Below, piece after piece: positions 24,369 to 32,377 of a DNA stretch of 35,214 bases. Position numbers and translations under genes: made by a program. Source of the stretch: Clostridia bacterium (GTDB taxonomy: Bacteria; Bacillota_A; Clostridia; Christensenellales; Borkfalkiaceae). Each line of letters starts with the position of its first letter. Within the stretch, counting starts at the first letter, position 1. The notes under the pieces are model-generated. The model did no database searches. It was given only the letters and a program-made list of their open reading frames with translations, and was not told the origin of the DNA. The stretch is taken from assembly GCA_017462505.1 (NCBI GenBank), contig JAFTQY010000008.1, forward strand, positions 1 through 35,214, read 5' to 3'.

Positions 24369-25709
24369 TTATTTCCCCACGCAGAATTTTTCAAAAATCT
24401 CATTGATGATCGCCTCGGTCGCCGTTTCGCCCGTGATCTCGCCCAGAGCGTCCCACGTCTCTTTTACGTCGATACCGATAAGATCGAGCGGTTGCGCGCT
24501 TCGGCACGCCGCAATTGCCTTTTGCAAGCTCTCGTTAGCGCGTTTGAGCGCCTCGAAATGCCGTTCCTCGATCAGGAACGCCGCGTCCTCGCCCCGTGCG
24601 CCAAAGCCCTTTTCGTACAAGAGCGCTTTCAGCTTTTCAATGCCCTCGCCCGTGACGGCGGAGGTATGCACGTCCGCGTCCGTTTCCGTTTCGTCGCGCG
24701 TAAGATCGATTTTGTTAAAGACCTTGATGAGCGGCTTGTCCGCGATCATTTCCAAAACGCGCGCGTCCTCTTCGTCCGAAATGCCGCTGTAATCGGCAAC
24801 GAACACCGCTACGTCCGCCGAACGAATGATGTTTTCCGCACGCTCGATACCGATATTTTCGATCTTATCGCCGCTCTCGCGTACCCCTGCCGTGTCGTAT
24901 AAATTGAACTTTCTGCCGTCGATTTCCAGCGTGCCCTCTACCGCGTCGCGCGTCGTACCCGCCACGTCGGACACGATGGCTTTATCGTATCCAAGAAGTC
25001 TGTTTAACAGGGAGCTTTTGCCCGTGTTGGGCTTGCCGCAGATCGCGACCGTCACCCCCGATTTGATCTTTTTCCCGACGGCGTAGCTCGCCGTCAAAGC
25101 CAAAATCGCAAGGCTGAGCTTATGAAGGCGCGGGATCAATTCTTCGACGTGCTCTTCCTCGATATCCTCTTCGGGATAGTCCACGGAAACGTCGATCCCC
25201 GCCAAAACGTTGGTAAGCTCCGTTTGCAGCTCGCGCACCTTGTCCGTCAGCTTTTCGCTGTATAAAAGATACCCCGCCTTGACCTCCGCCTCCGATTCGC
25301 CATTGATCATATCCGCGATCCCTTCCGTCGCCGCCAAGGACAGCTTGCCGTTTAAAAACGCCCGCTTGGTAAACTCGCCGCGCCCTGCGGGGCTTGCACC
25401 CAAACGGAAGGTCTGTTTTAAAATGCCACGCGCTACGCTCTCGCCGCCGTGGCATTGAAATTCCACGATATCCTCGCCCGTATAGCTGGCAGGGCCTTTA
25501 AAATACACGCAAAGCCCGTAGTCGGAAAAGCCGCCCCCGTCGATTTGCCCGGGGTACATGCGGTAGGGCTGAAAATCCGCCACCCGCGTCTTGCCGACGG
25601 GCGTGAACATTTTTTCCGCCAATTCCAACGGATTTTTACCGCTGATACGAATAATCGCAACGCCGCCCTTTCCCGCGGGCGTGGCAATTGCCGCTATATT
25701 CTTTTCCAT
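24369..25709 (-). CDS. mnmE: tRNA modification GTPase MnmE
   Basis: With MnmG it installs the carboxymethylaminomethyl group on wobble uridine 34 of certain tRNAs. 446 residues from ATG 25709 (MEKNIAAIATPAGKGGVAI), chosen because AAAGGAG lies 6 bases upstream; a longer frame lacks a site. The N-terminal folate-binding domain includes GEFTKRAFLNGKLSL. The inserted G domain has CGKPNTGKSSLLNRL (near 225), DTAGVR and NKIDLT. The C-terminus is EKFCVGK, with the catalytic cysteine of the FC[IV]GK motif. It leads the run to panE. mnmG is not in the window. Confidence 0.97.
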   Translation of the reverse strand: MEKNIAAIATPAGKGGVAIIRISGKNPLELAEKMFTPVGKTRVADFQPYRMYPGQIDGGGFSDYGLCVYFKGPASYTGEDIVEFQCHGGESVARGILKQTFRLGASPAGRGEFTKRAFLNGKLSLAATEGIADMINGESEAEVKAGYLLYSEKLTDKVRELQTELTNVLAGIDVSVDYPEEDIEEEHVEELIPRLHKLSLAILALTASYAVGKKIKSGVTVAICGKPNTGKSSLLNRLLGYDKAIVSDVAGTTRDAVEGTLEIDGRKFNLYDTAGVRESGDKIENIGIERAENIIRSADVAVFVADYSGISDEEDARVLEMIADKPLIKVFNKIDLTRDETETDADVHTSAVTGEGIEKLKALLYEKGFGARGEDAAFLIEERHFEALKRANESLQKAIAACRSAQPLDLIGIDVKETWDALGEITGETATEAIINEIFEKFCVGK

Positions 25710-25758
25710 GGTGCGCTCCTTTTTACCCGCCCTGATACGCAAGGACGAGCCTGCCGTT

Positions 25759-25817
25759 TAGTTATAATTTCCAATTATAACTATTTTTATTATACCACAG
25801 TATTTTTCACAAGTAAA
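25759..25817 (-). promoter_or_regulatory. mnmE promoter with a 25-bp palindrome at the transcription start
   Basis: On the minus strand TTTACT (25817-25812), 17 bases, and TATAAT (25794-25789). Five bases downstream TAGTTATAATT (25759-25769), a TCC spacer and AATTATAACTA (25773-25783) form a perfect inverted repeat covering the expected start point. Either an operator for an unknown repressor or an AU-only leader hairpin. Confidence 0.65.
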
Positions 25818-25843
25818 CCGTTTGGGGGCGCTTTCGCGCAAAA

Positions 25844-25880
25844 AAAGACGGGAAATATAACTTTTTCTTATCCCGTCTTT
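25844..25880 (-). terminator. terminator of the ECF/truA unit
   Basis: AAAGACGGGA (25844-25853) pairs with TCCCGTCTTT (25871-25880). On the minus strand the stem runs into TTTTTTT. It lies about 45 bases past the stop of the membrane protein gene at 25925. Confidence 0.85.
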
Positions 25881-25924
25881 CTGTTTTTATTCCGTTGTCG
25901 CACGCAAGCGGTTTTTATGCCCGC

Positions 25925-26845
25925 TCAATCGAAAAATCCGTCCGAATCCCCGTCTTTTTTATTCTTTTTATCGGACGAAAATTCCGAGAACGGCTCGTCC
26001 GCCTTTTTCCCCGAGGAAAATTCCGAAAAAGGCTCTTCGGGTGGCTTTTGGGGGGCTTGGGGCTGAGAATAGCCCTGCTGTCCATAGCCGGAATTATACC
26101 CGCCGTAGGGGTTATACCCGCCCTGCCCGTAATATTGCTGCTGACGGCGCATATACGCGTCGCGCTTTGCCTGCACGTACGCCCGATAATCCACCGCGCG
26201 GCGATTGCGGAGCACGAACAAAATCACACAACGCGCAAGGGGTAACAGGAAGGAAACCACAACCATCCACATATACCCTTCTGGATTACATTTTTTATAC
26301 AGGCTCGCCAAAAGCGTAATCATCAGTACTTGGCACAGCAGGCTGAAAATCCCGTTTACAAGCGGCGCAATCTGATCCCAATAGCCGTATAAGAATTTGT
26401 CAAACCGCGTACCCGTATCCCAATGCGAACGGAAAGGTTCAAACTCTTCGCCCGTCGGTTCGTACCAGATACAGCCGTTTTGATGCAGATAAATATCCGA
26501 AAAAATGTACGAACAAGCCAGCACAGTGATTACGATTTGCGCAATCATAGCGTACAAGCCAGCGCGTTTGATTTTTTGACCGAAAAAGGTAGTTTCCCCT
26601 GCCAGCCTGCCCATCAGCATAATATTCGCAAAGGGCATAAACGCCAACCATTTATAACGAAAACGGCGCTTTTTCGCCATCGTGTACAGCGCAAAACCCT
26701 GCAAAATAAAAAATACCAATCCCATCGATATAGCGATAAGCGCCGACAGCAACAATGCGTCTGCGTAGTTGCCGTCAACGGGCTCTTTTCTCGCAATCGA
26801 GGTTATCGCCACAGCAATCGATTCATACATAGACCACAATTCCAT
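25925..26845 (-). CDS. membrane protein with Gly/Tyr/Gln-rich tail, function unknown
   Basis: 306 residues. Four hydrophobic segments are seen: about 30-54, 64-80 (weak), 94-116, and 165-182 with 190-213. The last 100 residues are cytosolic and low-complexity: QQQYYGQGGYNPYGGYNSG and further GYGQQGYSQ, then a direct repeat EPFSEFSSGKK and EPFSEFSSDKK, and an acidic end DSDGFFD. The tail resembles prion-like or disordered tails rather than a domain. Start ATG 26845, with GGAG 11 bases upstream. It begins 42 bases after truA and ends the ECF transcription unit. I do not recognise the family, and no transport motif is seen. Confidence 0.85.
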   Translation of the reverse strand: MELWSMYESIAVAITSIARKEPVDGNYADALLLSALIAISMGLVFFILQGFALYTMAKKRRFRYKWLAFMPFANIMLMGRLAGETTFFGQKIKRAGLYAMIAQIVITVLACSYIFSDIYLHQNGCIWYEPTGEEFEPFRSHWDTGTRFDKFLYGYWDQIAPLVNGIFSLLCQVLMITLLASLYKKCNPEGYMWMVVVSFLLPLARCVILFVLRNRRAVDYRAYVQAKRDAYMRRQQQYYGQGGYNPYGGYNSGYGQQGYSQPQAPQKPPEEPFSEFSSGKKADEPFSEFSSDKKNKKDGDSDGFFD

Positions 26846-26887
26846 AGAGTATATTCTCCGTTCAGCCGATTTTATCGGCGCATTTTC

Positions 26888-27640
26888 TTAATTTTCGTAT
26901 TCCACCTGCATCAAGGTCAAGCCCTTGGCTGGCATCGTTTTTCCAAGCAGGTTACGCTCGCCCGTTTGGTACGCCTTTTGCAAACTTTCCGCCGTGCGCT
27001 TGCCCGCGGCAAGATCGAGCAGTTCCCCCGCCATCGTGCGCACCATGTTGTAAAGAAAGCCGTTTCCCGTGACGTATATCTTGATATCTCTGCCGCCAAA
27101 GGTTTGCGTTTCTTCCACCCGCGCCTCGTACACCGTACGCACCGTCGTTTTGACCGACGAGCCCGACGCGCAAAAGGCTTTGTAATCGTGTTCGCCCTCC
27201 AAAAGCTGCGCCGCCGCCTGCAATTTTTCTATTTCAGGCGCGCTGTCGATACGCACCGCAAACCGCTCCTTTAAGGGCATTTCCCGATCGGAAACGTAGA
27301 GCGAATAACAATAGGTTTTGCGCTTTGCCGAGCGGTTGCTGTCAAAGCCCGCTTGCCCCGACCAGCCCTCAATCGCGCGGATATCGGCGGGTAAAAAACG
27401 GTTTAGACAGTCTGGCATTTTTTCGGGCGGCACGCTTACGTTTTCCAAATCGAAATGGCACACCTGCCCCGCCGCGTGCACTCCCGCGTCCGTTCTGCCG
27501 CTGCCCGTGATATGCACGTCCGCCCCCAGAGCGGATTTCACCGCGTTTTCCAGACATTCCTGCACCGAAAGGGCGTTTTTTTGGCGTTGCCAGCCCGCGT
27601 ATGCCGTTCCGTCGTATGCAATTTTTAATACGTACCGCAT
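26888..27640 (-). CDS. truA: tRNA pseudouridine(38-40) synthase
   Basis: Makes pseudouridine at positions 38-40 in the anticodon arm of many tRNAs. 250 residues. The N-terminal IAYDGTAYAGWQRQ (7-20) and the active-site loop GSGRTDAGVHA with catalytic D51 are both present, along with GNGFLYNMVRTMAGEL near 185-200. GGAGG lies 4 bases before the ATG. It follows ecfT by 42 bases, the order ecfA-ecfT-truA that is conserved across Firmicutes. Confidence 0.97.
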   Translation of the reverse strand: MRYVLKIAYDGTAYAGWQRQKNALSVQECLENAVKSALGADVHITGSGRTDAGVHAAGQVCHFDLENVSVPPEKMPDCLNRFLPADIRAIEGWSGQAGFDSNRSAKRKTYCYSLYVSDREMPLKERFAVRIDSAPEIEKLQAAAQLLEGEHDYKAFCASGSSVKTTVRTVYEARVEETQTFGGRDIKIYVTGNGFLYNMVRTMAGELLDLAAGKRTAESLQKAYQTGERNLLGKTMPAKGLTLMQVEYEN

Positions 27641-27682
27641 AAGCCCTCCGTCCTTTCGTTTTCTATCGGTTTGCCGTTTTTA

Positions 27683-28507
27683 TCAAACCAGCGCCGCCGT
27701 GTATATCTTTAACAAAATAATCCCCGCAAGCAGGGCGCACCCTACGAACGCCGACAGCAAATCCCGCCAACCGTAGGTGAGCTTTTTGTATTTCGTACGC
27801 ACCTTACTGCCCGAATAGCAACGTGCGTCCATCGCGTCCCCCAGCTCGTCCGCGCGACGGAACGCGCTGATCAAAAGGGGTATCAAAATGGGCAACAACG
27901 CCTTGATGCGCTTGAAAAGGTTGCCGCTTTCAAAATCCGCGCCGCGCGCCTTTTGCGCGTTCATGATACGCCCCGTTTCGTCCGTCAAAATGGGGATAAA
28001 TCGCAAAGCGATCGAAATGATAAGCGCGAGCTCGTGCACGGGAAAATGAAGGATTTTCAACGGCTTTAACAGGCTCTCGATCCCGTCCGCAAGGGATACG
28101 GGGGTGGTCGTCAAGGTCAAAAGGGACGAGCCGAGCACCAGCAACAGCAGCCGCGCCGCTAAAAACGCCGCGTTGTACAGGGCTTGGTCGGTGATGATCA
28201 GCCAACGCCACGGCTTGGGCAAATCGTACAACGGTTTTCCGCCGTCGAAAAGCAATAAATTGAGCACGCTCATAAACACGAGCAGGAAAATCACCGCTTT
28301 GACCGAGCGGAGCAGGCTCTTAAACGGCACGCGCGAGAAGATCGCGATCACCGCAAAGACAAGCGCGCATGCGCCAAGCGCGTAAAAATTATCCGCCAAA
28401 AAGATGGCTACGATATATACGATCAAAAACAAGATTTTTGTGCGGGGGTCGGTTTTATGCACGAAAGATTTGGCAGGATAATACTGCCCGAAAGCCACGT
28501 CACGCAT
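27683..28507 (-). CDS. ecfT: energy-coupling factor transporter transmembrane protein EcfT
   Basis: The membrane scaffold that joins the ATPases to vitamin- or metal-binding S components. 274 residues with hydrophobic segments near 28-60, 68-85, 105-130, 150-175 and 245-270. The cytoplasmic coupling helices contain the two expected short motifs: A187-R188-G189 (QKARGADF) is canonical, while the second reads A228-R229-C230 (MDARCYSG), Cys for the usual Gly. Its ATG overlaps the end of the ATPase gene by 8 bases. No S component lies nearby, so this is a shared group II module serving S proteins encoded elsewhere. Confidence 0.94.
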   Translation of the reverse strand: MRDVAFGQYYPAKSFVHKTDPRTKILFLIVYIVAIFLADNFYALGACALVFAVIAIFSRVPFKSLLRSVKAVIFLLVFMSVLNLLLFDGGKPLYDLPKPWRWLIITDQALYNAAFLAARLLLLVLGSSLLTLTTTPVSLADGIESLLKPLKILHFPVHELALIISIALRFIPILTDETGRIMNAQKARGADFESGNLFKRIKALLPILIPLLISAFRRADELGDAMDARCYSGSKVRTKYKKLTYGWRDLLSAFVGCALLAGIILLKIYTAALV

Positions 28508-30413
28508 TCGTCTGCCCCCCTTCGGGCGGCGTTAAACGCGTACCGTCCCCCATGCTTTTGATTTTTTGCAAGGTTTTTTGCACGAAATCCGTCGCCGTGT
28601 AATCGCAATCGAGCGCAATACCTTTTTCGCGGCATTTTTGCGCGATTTTCGCCGTAAACGGAACGTCTAAGCCCAAGGACAGGATTTTTTTCACGTCGCT
28701 GAACAAGCCCTTGGGCGTATCCGTAACCACGATTTTTCCTTCCGAAAAAATCGCCGCGCGGTTGCAATTTTCCGCGATTTCGTCCATATCGTGCGACACG
28801 ATCACGACCGTCTTGCACCAGTCGCCGTGGATCTTGTGCAAAAGCGCCATAATTTCTTCTTTACCGAGCGGGTCAAGCCCTGCCGCGGGCTCGTCCAACA
28901 CCAAAATTTGCGGTTTCGTCACGATCACGCCCGCGATCGCCACACGGCGTTTTTGACCGCCCGAAAGCTCGAACGGCGAACGGGTTTTCACCTGTTCGTA
29001 ATCCAACCCCACCGTTTCCAAAGCCTCGCGTACGGCGGTTTCGACTTCTATTTCACTAAGATTAGGCGCAAAATTTTTCAGCCCGAACGCCACGTCCTCA
29101 AACACCGTTTCGGCAAACAGCTGATATTCGGGATATTGAAAAACCATGCCGACCTTACTGCGGAGCGCCTTAAAATCCGTCGTTTTATCCGTTAAATCGA
29201 ACCCGTTGACCGTCAAAACCGTTTTCGGCGGCAAGGGCTGTCCCTTTTTGGGCTTTTTCTCTTTGTATTTTTTCTGCGCGGACGGCACTTTTAAGAGGGC
29301 GTTTAAATGCTGCACAAAAGTCGATTTACCGCTACCCGTGTGCCCGATAATCCCGAAAAAGTCCCCTGCGTTGATCTGCAAATGCACGTTATCGAGCGCG
29401 TGCGTTTCAAAAGGGGATTTGGGGTTGTAGACAAAGGACAGGTGTTCACAATACACCGCGCCTACGCCCCCCTCTTCGGGGCTAATCGGCGTTGAACGCG
29501 TACCGTCCCCCACCGTTTTGATATTTTTATCTGTTTCGCTGGGCGTTATCACGCCGCCAAAAGCAGACAAAACGCCCTCCGCAATCGCATTTTCGTCCAT
29601 GGTATCGGCGATATCCAAGCCCCCTTGGCGCAATCCGCGGCATACGCGAATTTGCCGAGGCAACGTCAAGGAATATTTTTCAAGCTCCTCTTCCCGCGCA
29701 AAAATATCGGCGGGTTTCCCCTCCATTACGATACGTCCCCCGCTCATAACGATCGCGCGGTCGGCAAGCATCGCCTCTTCGGGGAAATGCGTAATCAAAA
29801 TCACCGTGATCTTTTCTTCGCGGTTGAGCCGCAAAACCACGTCCATAACCTCTTTTCTGCCGCGAGGGTCAAGCATCGCCGTCGCCTCGTCCAAGATCAT
29901 CACGCGGGGCTTTAACGCCAACACGCCCGCCAACGCGATTCGCTGTTTTTGACCGCCCGAAAGACGGGACGGCGTTGCGTTTCTAAACTCGCGCATGCCC
30001 ACCGCGTCCAGCGCAAACGAAATACGCTGTCCGATCTCTTCCCGCTTAATACCGATATTTTCAGGACCGAACGCCACGTCGTCCTCGACGATAGACGCCA
30101 CCGTCTGGTTGTCGGGATTTTGGAACACGATCCCCACCTGCTTGCGTATCTCAAAAAGATTTTTGGGATTTTTCGCGTCCAAACCAAACACAGTGATCTC
30201 GCCGCCCGAAGGCGACAGCAAACCGTTCGTCAACCGCGCGAGCGTGGATTTCCCGCTCCCGTTATGCCCCAAAACGGCGACAAATTCCCCCTCTTCCACG
30301 GAAAAATCCACTCCGTCCAAAGAAAAGGCGGTATCCTCGGCAAAAACGTTGTCGTCCTGCGCGTCGTCCGTCGTATAGGAAAAATGCACTTTTTCAAACT
30401 TTACAGCCGTCAT
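28500..30413 (-). CDS. ecfA: fused EcfA1-EcfA2 ECF transporter ATPase
   Basis: 637 residues holding both energy-coupling ATPases that are normally two genes. First half: Walker A GHNGSGKST (49-57), Q-loop FQNPDNQ (97-103), LSGGQ (151-155), DEATAMLDP (175-183, the EcfA1 form) and switch H209. Second half: Walker A GHTGSGKST (357-365), FQYPEYQLF, LSGGQKRR and DEPAAGLDP (the EcfA2 form). No methionine lies between the halves, so it is a real fusion. The linker (about 297-316) and the C-terminus (617-637) share the motif GDGTR followed by TP and EGG, encoded by a palindromic DNA repeat. A Lys/Pro-rich insert (near 378-398) follows the second Walker A. Confidence 0.95.
   Translation of the reverse strand: MTAVKFEKVHFSYTTDDAQDDNVFAEDTAFSLDGVDFSVEEGEFVAVLGHNGSGKSTLARLTNGLLSPSGGEITVFGLDAKNPKNLFEIRKQVGIVFQNPDNQTVASIVEDDVAFGPENIGIKREEIGQRISFALDAVGMREFRNATPSRLSGGQKQRIALAGVLALKPRVMILDEATAMLDPRGRKEVMDVVLRLNREEKITVILITHFPEEAMLADRAIVMSGGRIVMEGKPADIFAREEELEKYSLTLPRQIRVCRGLRQGGLDIADTMDENAIAEGVLSAFGGVITPSETDKNIKTVGDGTRSTPISPEEGGVGAVYCEHLSFVYNPKSPFETHALDNVHLQINAGDFFGIIGHTGSGKSTFVQHLNALLKVPSAQKKYKEKKPKKGQPLPPKTVLTVNGFDLTDKTTDFKALRSKVGMVFQYPEYQLFAETVFEDVAFGLKNFAPNLSEIEVETAVREALETVGLDYEQVKTRSPFELSGGQKRRVAIAGVIVTKPQILVLDEPAAGLDPLGKEEIMALLHKIHGDWCKTVVIVSHDMDEIAENCNRAAIFSEGKIVVTDTPKGLFSDVKKILSLGLDVPFTAKIAQKCREKGIALDCDYTATDFVQKTLQKIKSMGDGTRLTPPEGGQTNA
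28514..28562 (-). repeat. in-frame palindromic repeat, copy A (C-terminus of EcfA fusion)
   Basis: Minus strand reads ATCAAAAGCATGGGGGACGG then TACGCGTTTAACGCC and a CCCGAAGGGGGG end. Over 28528-28562 it matches 29488-29522 at 31 of 35 positions. It contains self-complementary parts (CGTTTAACG). It encodes IKSMGDGTRLTPPEGG. The copies are exactly 960 bases apart. Confidence 0.75.
29466..29522 (-). repeat. in-frame palindromic repeat, copy B (linker of EcfA fusion)
   Basis: Minus strand reads ATCAAAACGGTGGGGGACGG then TACGCGTTCAACGCC and, after a few extra bases, CCCCGAAGAGGGGGG. It encodes IKTVGDGTRSTPISPEEGG. Like copy A it sits at the C-terminal end of an ATPase half. Compare 281-308, which shares the GGGGGACGG core. 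Confidence 0.75.
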
Positions 30414-30467
30414 TTTTCGTGTTTCTCCCGTAAAAGGGCATACTCTCCTAATTTGATAGTTTTTATT

Positions 30468-30496
30468 ATTATAGCAAACTTTTTTCGTTTTTACAA
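30468..30496 (-). promoter_or_regulatory. sigma-A promoter of the ECF unit
   Basis: On the minus strand TTGTAA (30496-30491), a 17-base spacer and TATAAT (30473-30468), 55 bases before the fusion gene's ATG at 30413. The rest of the 289-base gap to 30702 shows only A/T tracts and the terminator of the PHP gene. Confidence 0.75.
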
Positions 30497-30652
30497 TGAA
30501 AATAAGGTGAAATTATGTGTTGATTATCCAAAAAAACGCTTTTTTCTTACACAAAATCCTTTTTTTCGCGCCTTGCGGCTTTGTAAACCTGCTTATCAAT
30601 TTATTTTCCCGATCAAGCGCCCGCCTTTCCGCGTTTTTCCTATTAAAAAAGA

Positions 30653-30679
30653 GGCTATGCACCGTCGAATTGCATAGCC
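30653..30679 (-). terminator. terminator of the PHP-domain gene
   Basis: GGCTATGCA (30653-30661) and TGCATAGCC (30671-30679) form a 9-bp stem. On the minus strand TTTTTT follows. It lies 24 bases past the PHP gene stop. Confidence 0.88.
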
Positions 30680-30702
30680 GAGCTTATTTGTTTTCTGTAC
30701 CC

Positions 30703-31974
30703 TTAAAACGCAAAGAATTTGTTGTTAAACGCCGAAATCTCGTCCTCCGCCGCGGCAACCGCCTTGCCGTCTTCCGCCAGCATCGCCGCCGCATGTTTCG
30801 CCGTCAATTGCTTATACGCAGGAAAATATTCTTTTAATAAAAACCGCGCGTATTTCACGTACCGCAACGAACCGAATGCCAAAAAGTTTTCGTCGTTAAA
30901 GGACAGCACCGCCACACTGCGTTCCGCCTTGATTGCCGATTTAATGCCGTCAAATCCGTCCGCAAATACCAACGAGAACTGATGATTAAACAGCGAATCG
31001 TCCCTTGTGCAACTGTGCGAATCGGACGCGCCGACCGCGGGGATTTTGTACCCTTGCGCGCGAAGATCCCCCCACAGGGCGATTTGCAGATTATCGCCGT
31101 TGCCGTCGCGATCGTCCCCCGCCAAAAGCTCCCAAGCGTCGTACGTGCCCCGTTTTAACAGGTATTCCGTCGTTGCCGCAGGCATGTGATATTCGCCGTA
31201 AACGTCCCAGTACGGGTGCGCCATAATAGCCAGACCACCCCGTTTTTGGATTTCCTGCGCCACAAAAATTCGATACGCGCAATCGTATTTATCCACGACC
31301 ACGTCGGGAATATCCTCTTTGGCAAGGATTTTTTCAATTTCGCTCTCAATATATTCGGGCTGTGTTTCCACAACCTCGTTTACACTGCTGTCGCCGTCGA
31401 AATTGATGATATGGAAATACCCCATATCGCGGTTATGCACTTCTTCGCCCCTAAATACGCGGTACGTTTTCGTCCATTTTTCCACCGCCGCTTTCCCTTC
31501 CAACGACGGCGCGTATTTGTGATGATCGGTGATGGCGATAAAATCATACCCCGCCGCACGGTAACCGCATGCCACTTCAAACGGCGTTCCCTCGCCATCC
31601 GAACGGTTAGAATGTAAATGGGTATCCCCCTTGTAGGCTTTCAAAGCCGCCAAATCTTCGTTTAACGAATACACGTGCGACCAAAGCAACCGCTCGTCGC
31701 CGACCATGATCTTTACGTCGTATTTCTGTTCGCCAAAGAACGGGTATTCGCAGGAATACACCCCGTCGCCCTCCGCTTTCATCTCGCAATAGCTGTTACG
31801 TTCTTCCTCGTCGATACGGTACATTTCCGTGTGCTTGACCGCGTAAATTTCCATCGGTTGCACCTTGATCATAACCTTATCTTTGGCGCAAACGCCGTCG
31901 ATTTTTGCGTACAATTTTTGCGTTTTACCCGCAAGGAACACTCTGGGGAAAATTTCCAACACCGCTTTTTCCAT
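30703..31974 (-). CDS. PHP-domain metal-dependent phosphoesterase-like protein
   Basis: 423 residues. The first 110 form a beta-rich domain, probably immunoglobulin-like (EMKAEGDGVYSCEYPFF). The PHP domain follows: GDTHLHSNRSDGEGTP with H119 and H121, then FIAITDHH, MAHPYWDVYG and VGASDSHSC, which together supply metal ligands. The arrangement resembles CehA/McbA-type PHP proteins that cleave phosphoesters or related bonds; the substrate is unknown. It has no signal peptide. It is monocistronic, with a perfect promoter (32017-32045), AGGAG 9 bases before the ATG, and its own terminator. Confidence 0.88.
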   Translation of the reverse strand: MEKAVLEIFPRVFLAGKTQKLYAKIDGVCAKDKVMIKVQPMEIYAVKHTEMYRIDEEERNSYCEMKAEGDGVYSCEYPFFGEQKYDVKIMVGDERLLWSHVYSLNEDLAALKAYKGDTHLHSNRSDGEGTPFEVACGYRAAGYDFIAITDHHKYAPSLEGKAAVEKWTKTYRVFRGEEVHNRDMGYFHIINFDGDSSVNEVVETQPEYIESEIEKILAKEDIPDVVVDKYDCAYRIFVAQEIQKRGGLAIMAHPYWDVYGEYHMPAATTEYLLKRGTYDAWELLAGDDRDGNGDNLQIALWGDLRAQGYKIPAVGASDSHSCTRDDSLFNHQFSLVFADGFDGIKSAIKAERSVAVLSFNDENFLAFGSLRYVKYARFLLKEYFPAYKQLTAKHAAAMLAEDGKAVAAAEDEISAFNNKFFAF

Positions 31975-32016
31975 ATTTTTTACTCCTATTTTCGGTCCGT
32001 TGTGCCGACCTGATTT

Positions 32017-32045
32017 ATTATACTACTTTTCCCTTTTTCTGTCAA
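32017..32045 (-). promoter_or_regulatory. sigma-A promoter of the PHP-domain gene
   Basis: On the minus strand TTGACA (32045-32040), a 17-base spacer and TATAAT (32022-32017), about 42 bases before the ATG. Both hexamers match consensus exactly. Confidence 0.9.
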
Positions 32046-32162
32046 TATCCAAAAAGAAAAAAGCGACTTATTTTTTCGCAATGCTTATTTCCCGCAAGGC
32101 CTTTGAGTAAAAATGCTGTAATATCAAAAAAACTCAACCACTTCGAAAGCATGAAAGCAGTT

Positions 32163-32369
32163 TTATTTTTGGTATTCAAGAATATCCCCGACCTGACAAT
32201 CAAGCACTTCACATATTGCCGCAAGCGTCGAAAAACGAACGGCTGTTACCTTATTATTTTTAATTTTCGACAGATTCACGTTGGATATCCCCACTCGTTC
32301 CGCAAGCTCGTTGAGAGATATTTTCCGCTCCACCATCATTCTGTCTAACCGCAATACAATTTTACCCAT
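32163..32369 (-). CDS. XRE-family HTH regulator, YozG-like
   Basis: 68 residues, one small helix-turn-helix of the HTH_26 (YozG/YgzD) type: MVERKISLNELAERVGISNV, then NLSKIKNNKVTAVRFSTLAA and CEVLDCQVGDILEY. Such regulators are usually encoded next to DUF2975 membrane proteins, and here the gene starts 8 bases after the DUF2975 stop, so the pair is one unit. It probably binds its own promoter region. No clear terminator is seen after it. Confidence 0.92.
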   Translation of the reverse strand: MGKIVLRLDRMMVERKISLNELAERVGISNVNLSKIKNNKVTAVRFSTLAAICEVLDCQVGDILEYQK

Positions 32370-32377
32370 AAAAAACC

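Noticed and set aside
25759..25783. mnmE palindrome as a PerR or Fur box
   Set aside because: The TTATAAT-like arms are separated by 5 bases, not the single base of a 7-1-7 box.
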